A DNA stretch of 64,000 bases from positions 930,001-994,000 of the forward strand of contig NZ_FNKY01000001.1 of NCBI RefSeq assembly GCF_900103165.1, written 5' to 3'. This document shows, piece after piece, positions 9,382-17,289 of the stretch. Position 1 is the stretch's first letter. Each line of letters begins with the position of its first letter. A program made the position numbers and the translations under genes. The notes beneath the pieces were generated by a model. The model had not been told where the DNA came from, did no database searches, and was given only the letters and a program-made list of their open reading frames with translations. The DNA is from Nitrosospira multiformis (lineage in GTDB: Bacteria > Pseudomonadota > Gammaproteobacteria > Burkholderiales > Nitrosomonadaceae).

Positions 9382-9843
9382 TTATGTCCAGCGGGGCAAA
9401 ATGTAATCGATGATATGCTGGTTAGTTTCAGCATTGGTTTCATTTGGCCGATGGAAATCAGGCGCTCCAGGCCAACCGAAGTCGATAAACTCCAGGCCAT
9501 GAAAATTCTTTGCCTTTGCGTAACGCGGAATAACATGGAAATGTACGTCTGGATCAACCATCATGAGCATCAGATAATTAAGTTTGTCGTAATTAAACGC
9601 TTTTGCTAAAGCAGGTTCCAGCTGCGCTGTTATTTTGTGAAGCTCGGTAAAGCTCTCTTGACTAAGCTTGGAGAATTTATGAACCGGCTCATGAGCGACC
9701 AGAACCAGGGAACCAAGCGTTAACTGCACTGGCCGGAGCATGACGCTCCAGTATTGATATTGATGAATGATTGTTTGGGGTGCCCCAAACTTTCGCATTG
9801 TTGCGTTAAAGATCGGGGCATCCGGCGGCGGCGAACTAACCAT
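9382..9843 (-). CDS. HIT-family nucleotide hydrolase/transferase
   Basis: 153-residue HIT-fold protein. The signature region is DPDVHFHVIPRY at 97-108, so the last two histidines (H101, H103) of the usual His-x-His-x-His motif are present while the first is Asp (D99); the conserved LGSLVLVAHEPV (43-54) fits the beta-strand and helix before it. HIT proteins hydrolyse or transfer nucleoside monophosphates (for example Ap4A, adenylated or sugar-linked nucleotides). It lies 56 bp downstream of the nucleotidyltransferase gene on the same strand, so it probably belongs to the carbohydrate group. The substrate is unknown. Confidence 0.8.
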   Translation of the reverse strand: MVSSPPPDAPIFNATMRKFGAPQTIIHQYQYWSVMLRPVQLTLGSLVLVAHEPVHKFSKLSQESFTELHKITAQLEPALAKAFNYDKLNYLMLMMVDPDVHFHVIPRYAKAKNFHGLEFIDFGWPGAPDFHRPNETNAETNQHIIDYILPRWT

Positions 9844-9899
9844 TCAAAAATCCCTATACTTTGCGAGGAACTCGTAACGCGCTGGCAAATTAGAAGTGA

Positions 9900-10691
9900 C
9901 TAACCTGTGCAAAGACGGTTATGCAGCACTTTATCTTGATTTATTTTGCTAAAAAGTGCCTCCGCCTTTTCCAGGTCCCCGGCAAAATCAATTTCACATG
10001 AGAAGTGCTCGGACACAAAACACGTATTCACTAATTGCTTGGCTGCCAGAGCATCTATGATGGAGAGATACCAGAATTTAAGCTTTTCTTGATCCCGCAG
10101 TGCCTCTTCGACCGCATTGCGAAACAGTTGTGGCCCGTGCTCCCGAAAAAAAATAAGTCCGATGGACTCGCAGTCGATTTGATTCGCGGATAAGCTCTTA
10201 CTTACATGCTTGACCCATCCCCTCTTGTCCAACTGAACCTTCATGTCGTCTGCATCGTAGATGGGTTTGTGACTTACGCTGAGGGTAATGGGTGCGGAGG
10301 CCGAGTTCAACACCTGCATCAGTAGCGCCTTATCAAAAATAGTATCTCCATTCATGAGCAGAAAATCACGATCCATGACAGAGCGTGCAATCCAGCAACT
10401 GGCCAGATTGTCCGCAACCTCGAAGAACGGATTAAAAATCGTATGAATCCGTGCTCGATTTTCATAGCTTTGCAACAGGGCTTCAACCAGACTGGATTTA
10501 AAACCGGTGACGACAGCGATGTCATGAATTCCGGCAGCGAGTAACGCATCAATCTGCCATTCAATAATTGGCCTGCCCCCGATTGGTAACAAACACTTTG
10601 GAATGTTTTCAGTTAGCGGCAGCAATCGCCGCCCCTGACCCGCGCTGAGAATAATCGCTTTGATAGGGCTTTTTTCTTTGTTGCCAGTCAT
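9900..10691 (-). CDS. Nucleotidyltransferase of sugar/alditol/choline-phosphate type
   Basis: 263-residue GT-A-fold pyrophosphorylase. The N-terminal AIILSAGQGRRLLPLT (about 13-28) and PKCLLPIGGRPIIEW are the NTP-binding and substrate-binding signatures; LLMNGDTIFD holds the metal-binding aspartate, and CEIDFAGDLEKAE near the C-terminus resembles the metal motif of LicC-like choline-phosphate cytidylyltransferases and some sugar-phosphate uridylyltransferases. Short length argues against a bifunctional GlmU-type enzyme. Reads in the same direction as the upstream sugar operon but is separated from it by an IS remnant; an original single operon is plausible. Confidence 0.8.
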   Translation of the reverse strand: MTGNKEKSPIKAIILSAGQGRRLLPLTENIPKCLLPIGGRPIIEWQIDALLAAGIHDIAVVTGFKSSLVEALLQSYENRARIHTIFNPFFEVADNLASCWIARSVMDRDFLLMNGDTIFDKALLMQVLNSASAPITLSVSHKPIYDADDMKVQLDKRGWVKHVSKSLSANQIDCESIGLIFFREHGPQLFRNAVEEALRDQEKLKFWYLSIIDALAAKQLVNTCFVSEHFSCEIDFAGDLEKAEALFSKINQDKVLHNRLCTG

Positions 10692-10842
10692 ATCCGGTAG
10701 CCCTCTGAATATTCAAAAATGCCACAAACTATGCGTACTGAATCATTTTCCGCGTCATCCATGCAAGTCTGGGGCCAGCCTGCATTCCTTAACGCTTCAC
10801 GCCCAGATTAAACTGGGGTTGGTTTAAAGGCATCATTCACCC

Positions 10843-10942
10843 CGTAGCGGCTTCACCCAAAGAATGAAAGTCAAAATGGTACGAAATATTGTTATTTATC
10901 ATAACACTGATCTATCAAATGAGCGATAATTACCGGATTTAG
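10843..10942. repeat. Dispersed repeat R1, left-truncated copy
   Basis: Carries the R1 internal block GTAGCGGCTTCACCCAAAG (10843-10861) and the right end TGAGCGATAATTACCGGATTTAG. The left end CCTAAATCCGG found in the other copies is not seen. Compare copies at 18347, 40229, 60757 and 62658. Confidence 0.6.
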
Positions 10943-11059
10943 TTGGATCTATTATAATCAATAACTGACTGATCATAATAGATTAATTGTTGAATTGTGG
11001 CGGCTGGATGTGCCGGTTCCTGATAAAATCGGTGTAATTTCTTGCAAATATAGCGAGGG

Positions 11060-11290
11060 TTACATGGGCCCAAAGCCGAATACGCCGCGAGTAATGACTT
11101 GTTCCGCCAGCGGTTGGATGAACTGGTTAACCCGAGGCACCCTCTGGCGCAGCTCGCGCAGTACATCGACTGGCGCATGGTATGGAGTGGTTACTGGCCT
11201 AGATCATCAGGGCGGCCGCATCGGCCCGACGACACACAAGGAAGGGCTGATGTCGGCATGCGTACCATTAGAACAGCAGCAGATTGATTT
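11060..11290 (+). pseudogene. IS transposase N-terminal remnant
   Basis: A decayed transposase start. From the ATG at 11064 the protein reads MGPKP, then a missing base near 11078 shifts the frame, after which 11078-11160 encodes EYAASND and FRQRLDELVNPRHPLAQLAQ followed by YIDW. This is the typical opening of IS5/IS1182-type transposases, where RHPL is followed by LA-x-x-IDW. The rest breaks down into stops and the catalytic domain is absent. It lies between the HAD and nucleotidyltransferase genes, interrupting a likely operon. Confidence 0.6.
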
Positions 11291-11293
11291 TTC

Positions 11294-11935
11294 TCAGGTG
11301 AGCAATGGACTCAGATCGGGTAACGTATTGACCTCTGCCGGAAAGGGGTTGTCATCCCCTGGGCGTACTCTTCCCAGAAATGCTATCTTGTTCGCCTGCG
11401 CACTCTGATAATCAATCAGCGCATCCCCTATCATCAGTACCCGTTCAGGAGAAAGGGCGTGGGACGACAGAATATCCGCGATGAGCATTTGTTTTGGCGT
11501 AGGGGAACCGCGCACCGCGGTGAAATAGGGTGCCAGGCCGCGACGCATAACAATCGTCTTAAGCTCTGCTTCCGGCGTACCGGATGCGATAAATAAAGGT
11601 ATTCTTGCGGCCTCTTTACGAATCAACTCGGCTGCACCAGGGACGGTCTCGCTGGCAATGACCGCCTCGACCACCAATTCGGAGAAACGTTGATCCAGTA
11701 GCTGCTCTTCATCTGGTGTCAGCGGAGGTTTCTTCAATAAGTGTTGTTGAAAATAATGAAATTTCTGGTAACGGGACATTCCGCCGTTTGCGCTGTGATA
11801 CTGCATCACCGCGGTCATTACCGTTTCACCATAGGTCCGATAGAGATTGCCGAAGGCTTGTGTCTTGATGTTTCCAGACTCAACCACCACACCATCGAAG
11901 TCGAAAATGATGGCTTGCCAGTGCGCTGTCTTCAT
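11294..11935 (-). CDS. HAD-superfamily phosphatase
   Basis: 213-residue haloacid-dehalogenase-like hydrolase. Motif I FDFDGVVVES (nucleophile Asp in the D-x-D-G form), motif II LFIASGTP, the lysine of SPTPKQM and motif IV MIGDALIDYQSA are all visible, with a helical cap of subclass I (about residues 18-90). It probably removes a phosphate from a sugar or sugar acid made by the neighbouring enzymes. Its start codon overlaps the stop of the epimerase gene (ATGA), so it is coupled to that gene. The exact substrate is unknown. Confidence 0.85.
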   Translation of the reverse strand: MKTAHWQAIIFDFDGVVVESGNIKTQAFGNLYRTYGETVMTAVMQYHSANGGMSRYQKFHYFQQHLLKKPPLTPDEEQLLDQRFSELVVEAVIASETVPGAAELIRKEAARIPLFIASGTPEAELKTIVMRRGLAPYFTAVRGSPTPKQMLIADILSSHALSPERVLMIGDALIDYQSAQANKIAFLGRVRPGDDNPFPAEVNTLPDLSPLLT

Positions 11936-12861
11936 GCCTTATTGTCGGATGCCAAAGGTGTGGCCTCGTCATCTTCGCTGGAGTGATGCATGGCTTTGTG
12001 AATGTCCCTGAGGCAATCAAGCAGGCCTTGGCCAAGATCGACATGCTCATTAAGCACCAATTTGCGACCGATGCGGGGTTGAAACGCGTAGGGAGTCACC
12101 TCATAGTGATGCACTGCACTGCCCTCGTCGAAATTCAATGCTATTTCCCAGGGCATGATCTCCGAGATCATCTTCATGACGTCCCTGATCCGTAGTCTTT
12201 CCTGTCCGGTCAGGATCAAATGGCGATTGGCAAACTCCGGTGCCAGCACCTGTACACTCATGCGCGCCGCGTCTTCCACATGGATGTATTCGCGAAGCGC
12301 TTCACCCGTACCATGGTAGGTTATCGAATGCCGTTCAACGGCTTCATGCAGCATCCGGTAGATCCCGTTGCGGGCATCGGCACGCCTGCCGTACAGAGAT
12401 CCATAGCGCAAAATACTATAGTCCAGTCCATAGCGCTCATGGTAGGTTTCTATAAAACGCTCCGCCGCCTGCTTACTGGCACGGTAAAACGAACCAGACT
12501 CGGAATAAACATAAATCGTGCTGGCGAAGACGAAGCGGCGAGCTCCAGCAAGACGAGCAGCTTCCAGCGCATGCATATTACCCAATACATTGATCGTGGC
12601 GGTAGCCAGCGGCTTGTCATGAGCTTCATCGATATCCGCGATCGCGGCAAAATTATAGACGACGTCCGCGCCCTTGGCCGCTTCCGTCACCTGATCAAGA
12701 TCCATGATGTCGCCAATGATCATTTCCTGATCGTGACCCTGATAGCGTGATGGGCACCGGTCAAACAGGCGTACCCGGTAGCCGGCGGCGGATAATGCGT
12801 CAGCAACATGGCTGCCAAGAAAACCACTGGCGCCATACACGATAGCGATTTCGTTAGCCAT
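11932..12861 (-). CDS. NAD-dependent sugar epimerase/dehydratase (extended SDR)
   Basis: 309-residue extended short-chain dehydrogenase/reductase. The NAD-binding GASGFLGSHV is at residues 10-19, NFAAIADID and FASTIYVYS carry the active-site Ser/Thr region, and YRASK supplies the catalytic Tyr-x3-Lys. LRYGSLYGRR and REYIHVEDAA are the usual substrate-binding landmarks of nucleotide-sugar 4-epimerases. It starts 7 bp after the dehydrogenase stop and overlaps the HAD gene, inside the five-gene operon. It could act on an NDP-sugar or on a CMP-linked intermediate. Confidence 0.85.
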   Translation of the reverse strand: MANEIAIVYGASGFLGSHVADALSAAGYRVRLFDRCPSRYQGHDQEMIIGDIMDLDQVTEAAKGADVVYNFAAIADIDEAHDKPLATATINVLGNMHALEAARLAGARRFVFASTIYVYSESGSFYRASKQAAERFIETYHERYGLDYSILRYGSLYGRRADARNGIYRMLHEAVERHSITYHGTGEALREYIHVEDAARMSVQVLAPEFANRHLILTGQERLRIRDVMKMISEIMPWEIALNFDEGSAVHHYEVTPYAFQPRIGRKLVLNEHVDLGQGLLDCLRDIHKAMHHSSEDDEATPLASDNKA

Positions 12862-12868
12862 TCCTGTA

Positions 12869-13807
12869 TTACCCGTCTTTCATTAAACCAGCTTTAATCA
12901 GGCCTTGCCACAGATTCTCCGCCGCCTCGATTTCCATGCGCAGACGCGATTCCCTGGCAAGCGAACCAATATGTGAGGTGAGAATAGCGTTGTCACATTT
13001 GATCAATGGACCGTGATAAGGTTCCTGCTCGAAAACGTCGAGTGCGGCCGCACCTAGCTGCCCGGAAGTCAGAGCCTCAGCCAGGGCGGTTTCGTCAATA
13101 AGGCCGCCACGGGCCGTGTTTATTATCACGGCGCCGGGTTTCATGCGTGCGAAAGTCTCCCCATTCAGCAAATGGTGAGTGTCGGCGTCATAAGTCAGGT
13201 GCAGGCTCACGATATCCGACTCTGCCAGAAGCTTCTCTAGCGGTACCAGCTCTATTCCTTGCGGCGACTGGTTTACATAGGAATCATGCGCCATAACCCT
13301 GGCATCAAAAGCCTGGCATAAACGGGCAACCCGCCGGCCGACGCGCCCCAAGCCAATGATGCCTACCGACTGGGCAGCGAGCAGCTGGCCCTGAGTCCTT
13401 GGCCATTCTCCCGCGCGCAGTTGTCGATCAATCTGGCATATCCGACGCAACGCAGCCAATATCAAACTCATGGTAAGTTCAGCCACCGCCTGGGCTGGCG
13501 CCTCCGGGGTATTAAGCACCGCGATCCCGTAGCGTTTCGCCGCCGCCAGATCGACACTATCCAGGCCGCTCCCGCAGCGGGAGACCACTTTCAGTTTTTT
13601 TGCGGATGCGAAAACACGTTCCGTCAGAGGCTCTATGCCAGCTATCATCCCGACAGTCTCCGTACCCAGCAATTCAATAGTTTCATCTTCGGTCAGCTTG
13701 CGTTTATAGGGATTACCGGCAATATGCATTCCCTCGTTTTGCAAATGCTGGATATGGGGATTGTTGTCCACATCAAACGATGAGGTGGAAATAACAAGCT
13801 TGTTCAT
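12869..13807 (-). CDS. D-isomer-specific 2-hydroxyacid dehydrogenase
   Basis: 312-residue NAD-dependent dehydrogenase of the SerA/GyaR family. The Rossmann motif VGIIGLGRVGRRVARL, the Arg of INTARGGLIDE, a glutamate in DVFEQEP and the catalytic His in TSHIGSLARE are visible. The start is the ATG at 13807, which overlaps the aldolase stop (ATGA); a longer frame upstream only reads into that gene. Family members reduce or oxidise 2-keto/2-hydroxy acids such as hydroxypyruvate, glyoxylate or 4-phosphoerythronate. In this operon it may process a keto acid linked to the aldolase step. Confidence 0.85.
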   Translation of the reverse strand: MNKLVISTSSFDVDNNPHIQHLQNEGMHIAGNPYKRKLTEDETIELLGTETVGMIAGIEPLTERVFASAKKLKVVSRCGSGLDSVDLAAAKRYGIAVLNTPEAPAQAVAELTMSLILAALRRICQIDRQLRAGEWPRTQGQLLAAQSVGIIGLGRVGRRVARLCQAFDARVMAHDSYVNQSPQGIELVPLEKLLAESDIVSLHLTYDADTHHLLNGETFARMKPGAVIINTARGGLIDETALAEALTSGQLGAAALDVFEQEPYHGPLIKCDNAILTSHIGSLARESRLRMEIEAAENLWQGLIKAGLMKDG

Positions 13808-14565
13808 AATGATGCCCTTATATTCTGCATATGACCGCGGCAAAGTGTGTCGAGGATGCGAATGTCCAAACCATAGCCAAGAAAGTTGAAACCAGCGTCA
13901 ATATTGCGCCGCAATGCCTCCGGGTCCGGCTCGACCACGTGAATGCCTCCAGGTTTGCCTAATCGGCGTCCAGCCTCCCTGACTTTTTCTATCGCAGATT
14001 GAACGTCCGGATAATCGAGCTCGCCCGGCCGTCCCATGGAACCCGACAAATCGTAAGGGCCGATGATATAGGCATCAATGCCGGGAACGGAAAGAATGGA
14101 ATCAATGTCATTGACCGCATCTATATGTTCAATCATGGCCACGATGATGGCGTTATCTTCCAACCAGTGACGGTATTCTTGAAATCTTGCACCATAACCT
14201 TGAGCGCGCGCCAGGCCGACTCCGCGCCGGCCTCGGGGCGGATAATAAACAGCTTGTACCGCAGCCTCGGCGTCAGCGGCGGTTTTGACCATGGGCACCA
14301 TCACACCCGCTGCGCCGGCGTCCATAACCCGCTTGATCTGGTCAGGGTGATTCGACGTCAGTCGTACGATCGCCGGGCACTGTTGACCGTCGAGCACCTG
14401 GATCAGCATTTGAACTTCGCTGAGCTCCAGAACACTGTGCTCCATATCCAGTACCAGCCAATCAAACCCTGCGGCAGCCATGATTTCGGCAATTGCCGGA
14501 TGTCCTAACGTAACCCATGAGCCGATGGTTAGGGCATTCCGGGCCAGTTTTGATTTTAATTGCAT
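13804..14565 (-). CDS. HpcH/HpaI-family class II aldolase
   Basis: 253-residue metal-dependent aldolase of the HpcH/HpaI (2-keto-3-deoxy sugar acid aldolase) family. Visible are GFDWLVLDMEHS, the substrate-binding Arg of PAIVRLTSN, the metal ligand Glu in VAMIEHIDAV and the Asp in YIIGPYDLSGSMG. Such enzymes join or split pyruvate and an aldehyde, giving 2-keto-3-deoxy acids. It sits 50 bp after the KdsB-like gene and overlaps the dehydrogenase gene. That context suggests a biosynthetic role in making a 3-deoxy-ulosonic acid rather than catabolism, though this is inference. Confidence 0.85.
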   Translation of the reverse strand: MQLKSKLARNALTIGSWVTLGHPAIAEIMAAAGFDWLVLDMEHSVLELSEVQMLIQVLDGQQCPAIVRLTSNHPDQIKRVMDAGAAGVMVPMVKTAADAEAAVQAVYYPPRGRRGVGLARAQGYGARFQEYRHWLEDNAIIVAMIEHIDAVNDIDSILSVPGIDAYIIGPYDLSGSMGRPGELDYPDVQSAIEKVREAGRRLGKPGGIHVVEPDPEALRRNIDAGFNFLGYGLDIRILDTLCRGHMQNIRASL

Positions 14566-14615
14566 AGGTATTCCTTATGGTAACTACTTGAACGCGTGTT
14601 GGGAGAGTACCTGGT

Positions 14616-15383
14616 TCAATACGAGCTTAGCAGAGGATCGGCTGCCATCAATCCGGCTACACGTTCCAGATCGGCCTGCGTGTCCACCGCCTGAGTATTG
14701 AAGCTCGTTCTCACCATCTTCACGCGATAGCCATGCTCCAGCAGTCGTAGCATGTCCACGGACTCCAATTGTTCTAATGGAGTGGGCGGCAACCGGGAGA
14801 ACTCGATCAATGTTTCACGCCGGAATGGGATAATGCAAACTTGTTTATAGGCGCAGGTATGCACAAAATTTGATTGAGCAAGTTGAGCGGAAGCAGGAGC
14901 GGTCGGTATCGGCTGCCGTGACATATATATGGCATCACCCTGTTGATTCATCACTACTTTAATGGTGTTGACGTCATAGAAGTCAGCCTTGTTATCGATA
15001 CTGCGCACCAGGTTGACACAGCCCAGTTGCGGATCATGGCGGAATGGCTCCACCGCGGTGTCGATCATTTCCGGATGGGTCATCGGTTCATCGCCCTGTA
15101 CCATAACAATCAGTTCTGCATCAATCCCGGCGGCAGCCTCGGCAACCCGATCACTGGCGCGTTCATGGGTGTCAGCGGTCATTATCACGGGGGCGCCAAA
15201 ATCCTGCGCCGCTTGCCGGATTTCCTCGTCGCAAGTGGCTATGTAAGTAGCATCGAGAGAGTTACTCAGGGCAACGCGCTTGTAAACATGTTCCAGCATG
15301 GTCCGGCCTAATAGCCTTGAGAGCGGTTTGCCGGGAAAACGTGACGAACCCATCCGGGCCGGTATTACAGCGATTGTTTTCAT
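14616..15383 (-). CDS. KdsB-like CMP-ulosonate cytidylyltransferase
   Basis: 255-residue enzyme of the CMP-KDO synthetase family, which activates 3-deoxy-2-keto acids with CTP. The nucleotide-binding IPARMGSSRFPGKPL (7-21), HERASDRVAEA, MVQGDEPM and a C-terminal VDMLRLLEHGYRVKM region match KdsB. It is the first gene of a five-gene operon with an aldolase and a HAD phosphatase, rather than next to lpxK as housekeeping kdsB often is, so it may activate a different ulosonic acid. Whether the genome has a second kdsB cannot be seen here; therefore no gene symbol is given. Confidence 0.85.
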   Translation of the reverse strand: MKTIAVIPARMGSSRFPGKPLSRLLGRTMLEHVYKRVALSNSLDATYIATCDEEIRQAAQDFGAPVIMTADTHERASDRVAEAAAGIDAELIVMVQGDEPMTHPEMIDTAVEPFRHDPQLGCVNLVRSIDNKADFYDVNTIKVVMNQQGDAIYMSRQPIPTAPASAQLAQSNFVHTCAYKQVCIIPFRRETLIEFSRLPPTPLEQLESVDMLRLLEHGYRVKMVRTSFNTQAVDTQADLERVAGLMAADPLLSSY

Positions 15384-15912
15384 TGGTTATTTCACATTCT
15401 ATTGGAGTTTGTATTTGTAGAGATGCCCTTCTCCATCTGACCGCCAATTGTTTAGCCTTGTGCGTCAGTGGTAATGGAGTTCGCGTGCCCTGGTCGCTAT
15501 CCTACCATCAGAGGAGATACTCTGTAATAATTTGAAAAAGTTTCCACCTTATGGAATTGCTGAATATGCCTTCCATGGAGCGGATATCGGGAGATTTTTT
15601 TGCCAGTTGGATACAGAATTGCAAAACAGTGATCAAAGTGCCGTTATGCTCATTACGCGTTGTGGCCTATGACTAAAATATGCGTATCCATGCGCCTCGA
15701 TCGATGCCCATTCAGTCATGATTGTGCCACCGAATATGGCTTAGGTTGATTATATAGCCATACTTCCGACACCATTCAGACGCCTGTACTGGTAAACGAA
15801 TATCCGCGAGTGTACAATTACGCCCTTTTCGCCACTCAAGATTTATCTGATTATTCAATTAAATGATGGATATACTGTCTGTCCTTAACATCCCGGAGCT
15901 AAACGTCCGGGT
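15384..15912. other. Divergent intergenic region with hairpin at the + strand gene
   Basis: 529 bp between the KdsB-like operon (- strand) and the glycosyltransferase pair (+ strand); promoters for both must lie here but no convincing -35/-10 pair could be singled out. CCCGGA (15892-15897) and TCCGGG (15906-15911) form a hairpin ending 2 bp before the next ATG. No protein-coding stretch is convincing. Confidence 0.4.
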
Positions 15913-17244
15913 ATGAAAGCTCTTTTTTTTCTCCGTCATTATAACGACATTGATCATATTACCCCGGTCATCTACAAGTGGGTTGATTCGGGTCATACGT
16001 GCGATATTGTGCTGATAGGCAAGTCGCGGTTTCGCAATGACTACCGCATTGAATTTCTGCGCAAGCTCGATGGCGTGCGCATGGCCCACATCAGAGACCT
16101 GTTGCCGCCGGTTGAATTTGTCCGCTGGTTTCTGCAGACGCTGATACTGATCCGCAACGTGCGCCGCCCTTACCTGGCGCCGATAACGGCAGCCCTGGCG
16201 AAGTCATATGATGCCGGACGGCGCGCACCGGTGTGGCACAGCACTGCCCAGCGCCTGCTGAAGCGCAGCTTCGGCGGGCCCCATGAAGGTGCCTCCGAAG
16301 GCGTGGTGGTATTTGACTGGATAGAAAGGAACTCCTCCATCTGCGTGGAATGGGTAGCGGTCATGCTCTCGACAGCACGCGCCATGGGACTTGGCACCGT
16401 ATCGCTGCCGCATGGAGACAGCCCGCATGCGAGCCAGCTGATCCGGCGGCGAGAACTGCGCCTGGAGCCTGATACCACCTTTGCCAATGCGGGGATATTC
16501 GACAAAGTGGTAGTGCCGAATGAACTGTGCTCGGTGCGTTTCCGGCCCTTCATGGACAACCGGAAGCTGGCCGTCCTGGGCTCGCCGCGCTACTGCGACG
16601 AATGGCTCGCCAAGCTGGCCACCCTGATGCCGCCCTCGCCGCTGACCCGCTCCGATAGCCGGCTCAAAGTCGTCATCTTCCTGAGAAAGAGCAACTTTTC
16701 CACATTCTGGGAAGAAGTGGGTGAAGTGGTACGCATCGTGGCCGGCTTCCCGGGCGTAGAACTGATCATCAAACCGCACACTCGCGGCGGCTTGCAGCAA
16801 TCCCTGACCAAGGACGCCTCTCTGCGGCGTTTGCCGAACGTGAGCGTGGCCGGTGACATCCACTCCATCTACCTCATGAACTGGGCGGACGTCATCATCG
16901 ACCTGGCCACCTCGGTGGTATTTGAAGCGGTCAAAGCCAAGAGACCGGTGCTGGCGGGGGATTACCTGCATGCGGGACGCTCCGCGCTGGCGGAATATCT
17001 GCCCGAGACGGAACTGCGCTGCCGGGATGATGTTTACCGGCAGATCGAAGGATTTCTTAGCCACGGCTGCGACAATTTTTACATTGAAGCGCACCACCAG
17101 CGCTTTGTGAAGGAAATGATCGATGTGGGAGACCCGGACGTACTATCCCGCTATGTGGCGTTGCTGGAAGGGCAAGGGCGGCCACCAGCCAGCCAGGATC
17201 AGTCTTGTCCGGACGAACGTGCCGTGAATCTCGCCGTTGGATGA
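15913..17244 (+). CDS. GT-B-like polysaccharide/CDP-glycerol-type transferase
   Basis: 443-residue protein without signal peptide or membrane helix. Features resemble capsule polysaccharide and CDP-glycerol glycerophosphotransferase families with a GT-B fold: VSLPHGDSPHASQ in the middle, GSPRYCDEW, VVIFLRKSNF opening the second Rossmann half, LIIKPHTRGG, and a C-terminal ADVIIDLATSVVFEAVKAKRPVL block like the donor-binding region. It probably transfers a sugar or polyol phosphate to a surface glycan at the inner face of the membrane. The annotated start is the only early ATG; its Shine-Dalgarno (GGAG at 15895) would lie within a small hairpin. Followed by a GT2 gene 45 bp later. Confidence 0.7.
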   Translation: MKALFFLRHYNDIDHITPVIYKWVDSGHTCDIVLIGKSRFRNDYRIEFLRKLDGVRMAHIRDLLPPVEFVRWFLQTLILIRNVRRPYLAPITAALAKSYDAGRRAPVWHSTAQRLLKRSFGGPHEGASEGVVVFDWIERNSSICVEWVAVMLSTARAMGLGTVSLPHGDSPHASQLIRRRELRLEPDTTFANAGIFDKVVVPNELCSVRFRPFMDNRKLAVLGSPRYCDEWLAKLATLMPPSPLTRSDSRLKVVIFLRKSNFSTFWEEVGEVVRIVAGFPGVELIIKPHTRGGLQQSLTKDASLRRLPNVSVAGDIHSIYLMNWADVIIDLATSVVFEAVKAKRPVLAGDYLHAGRSALAEYLPETELRCRDDVYRQIEGFLSHGCDNFYIEAHHQRFVKEMIDVGDPDVLSRYVALLEGQGRPPASQDQSCPDERAVNLAVG

Positions 17245-17289
17245 CCTCATGACTTGGCAGGGTCTTTTTCAAGGAAATTACTAAGCGTC

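Noticed and set aside
9240-9557. 105-codon - strand frame
   Set aside because: It overlaps the HIT gene in another frame and lacks any conserved feature.
16204-17097. 297-codon open frame on the - strand
   Set aside because: It is exactly opposite the GT-B-like transferase, has no family motif and no ribosome site; it is a shadow of a GC-rich gene.
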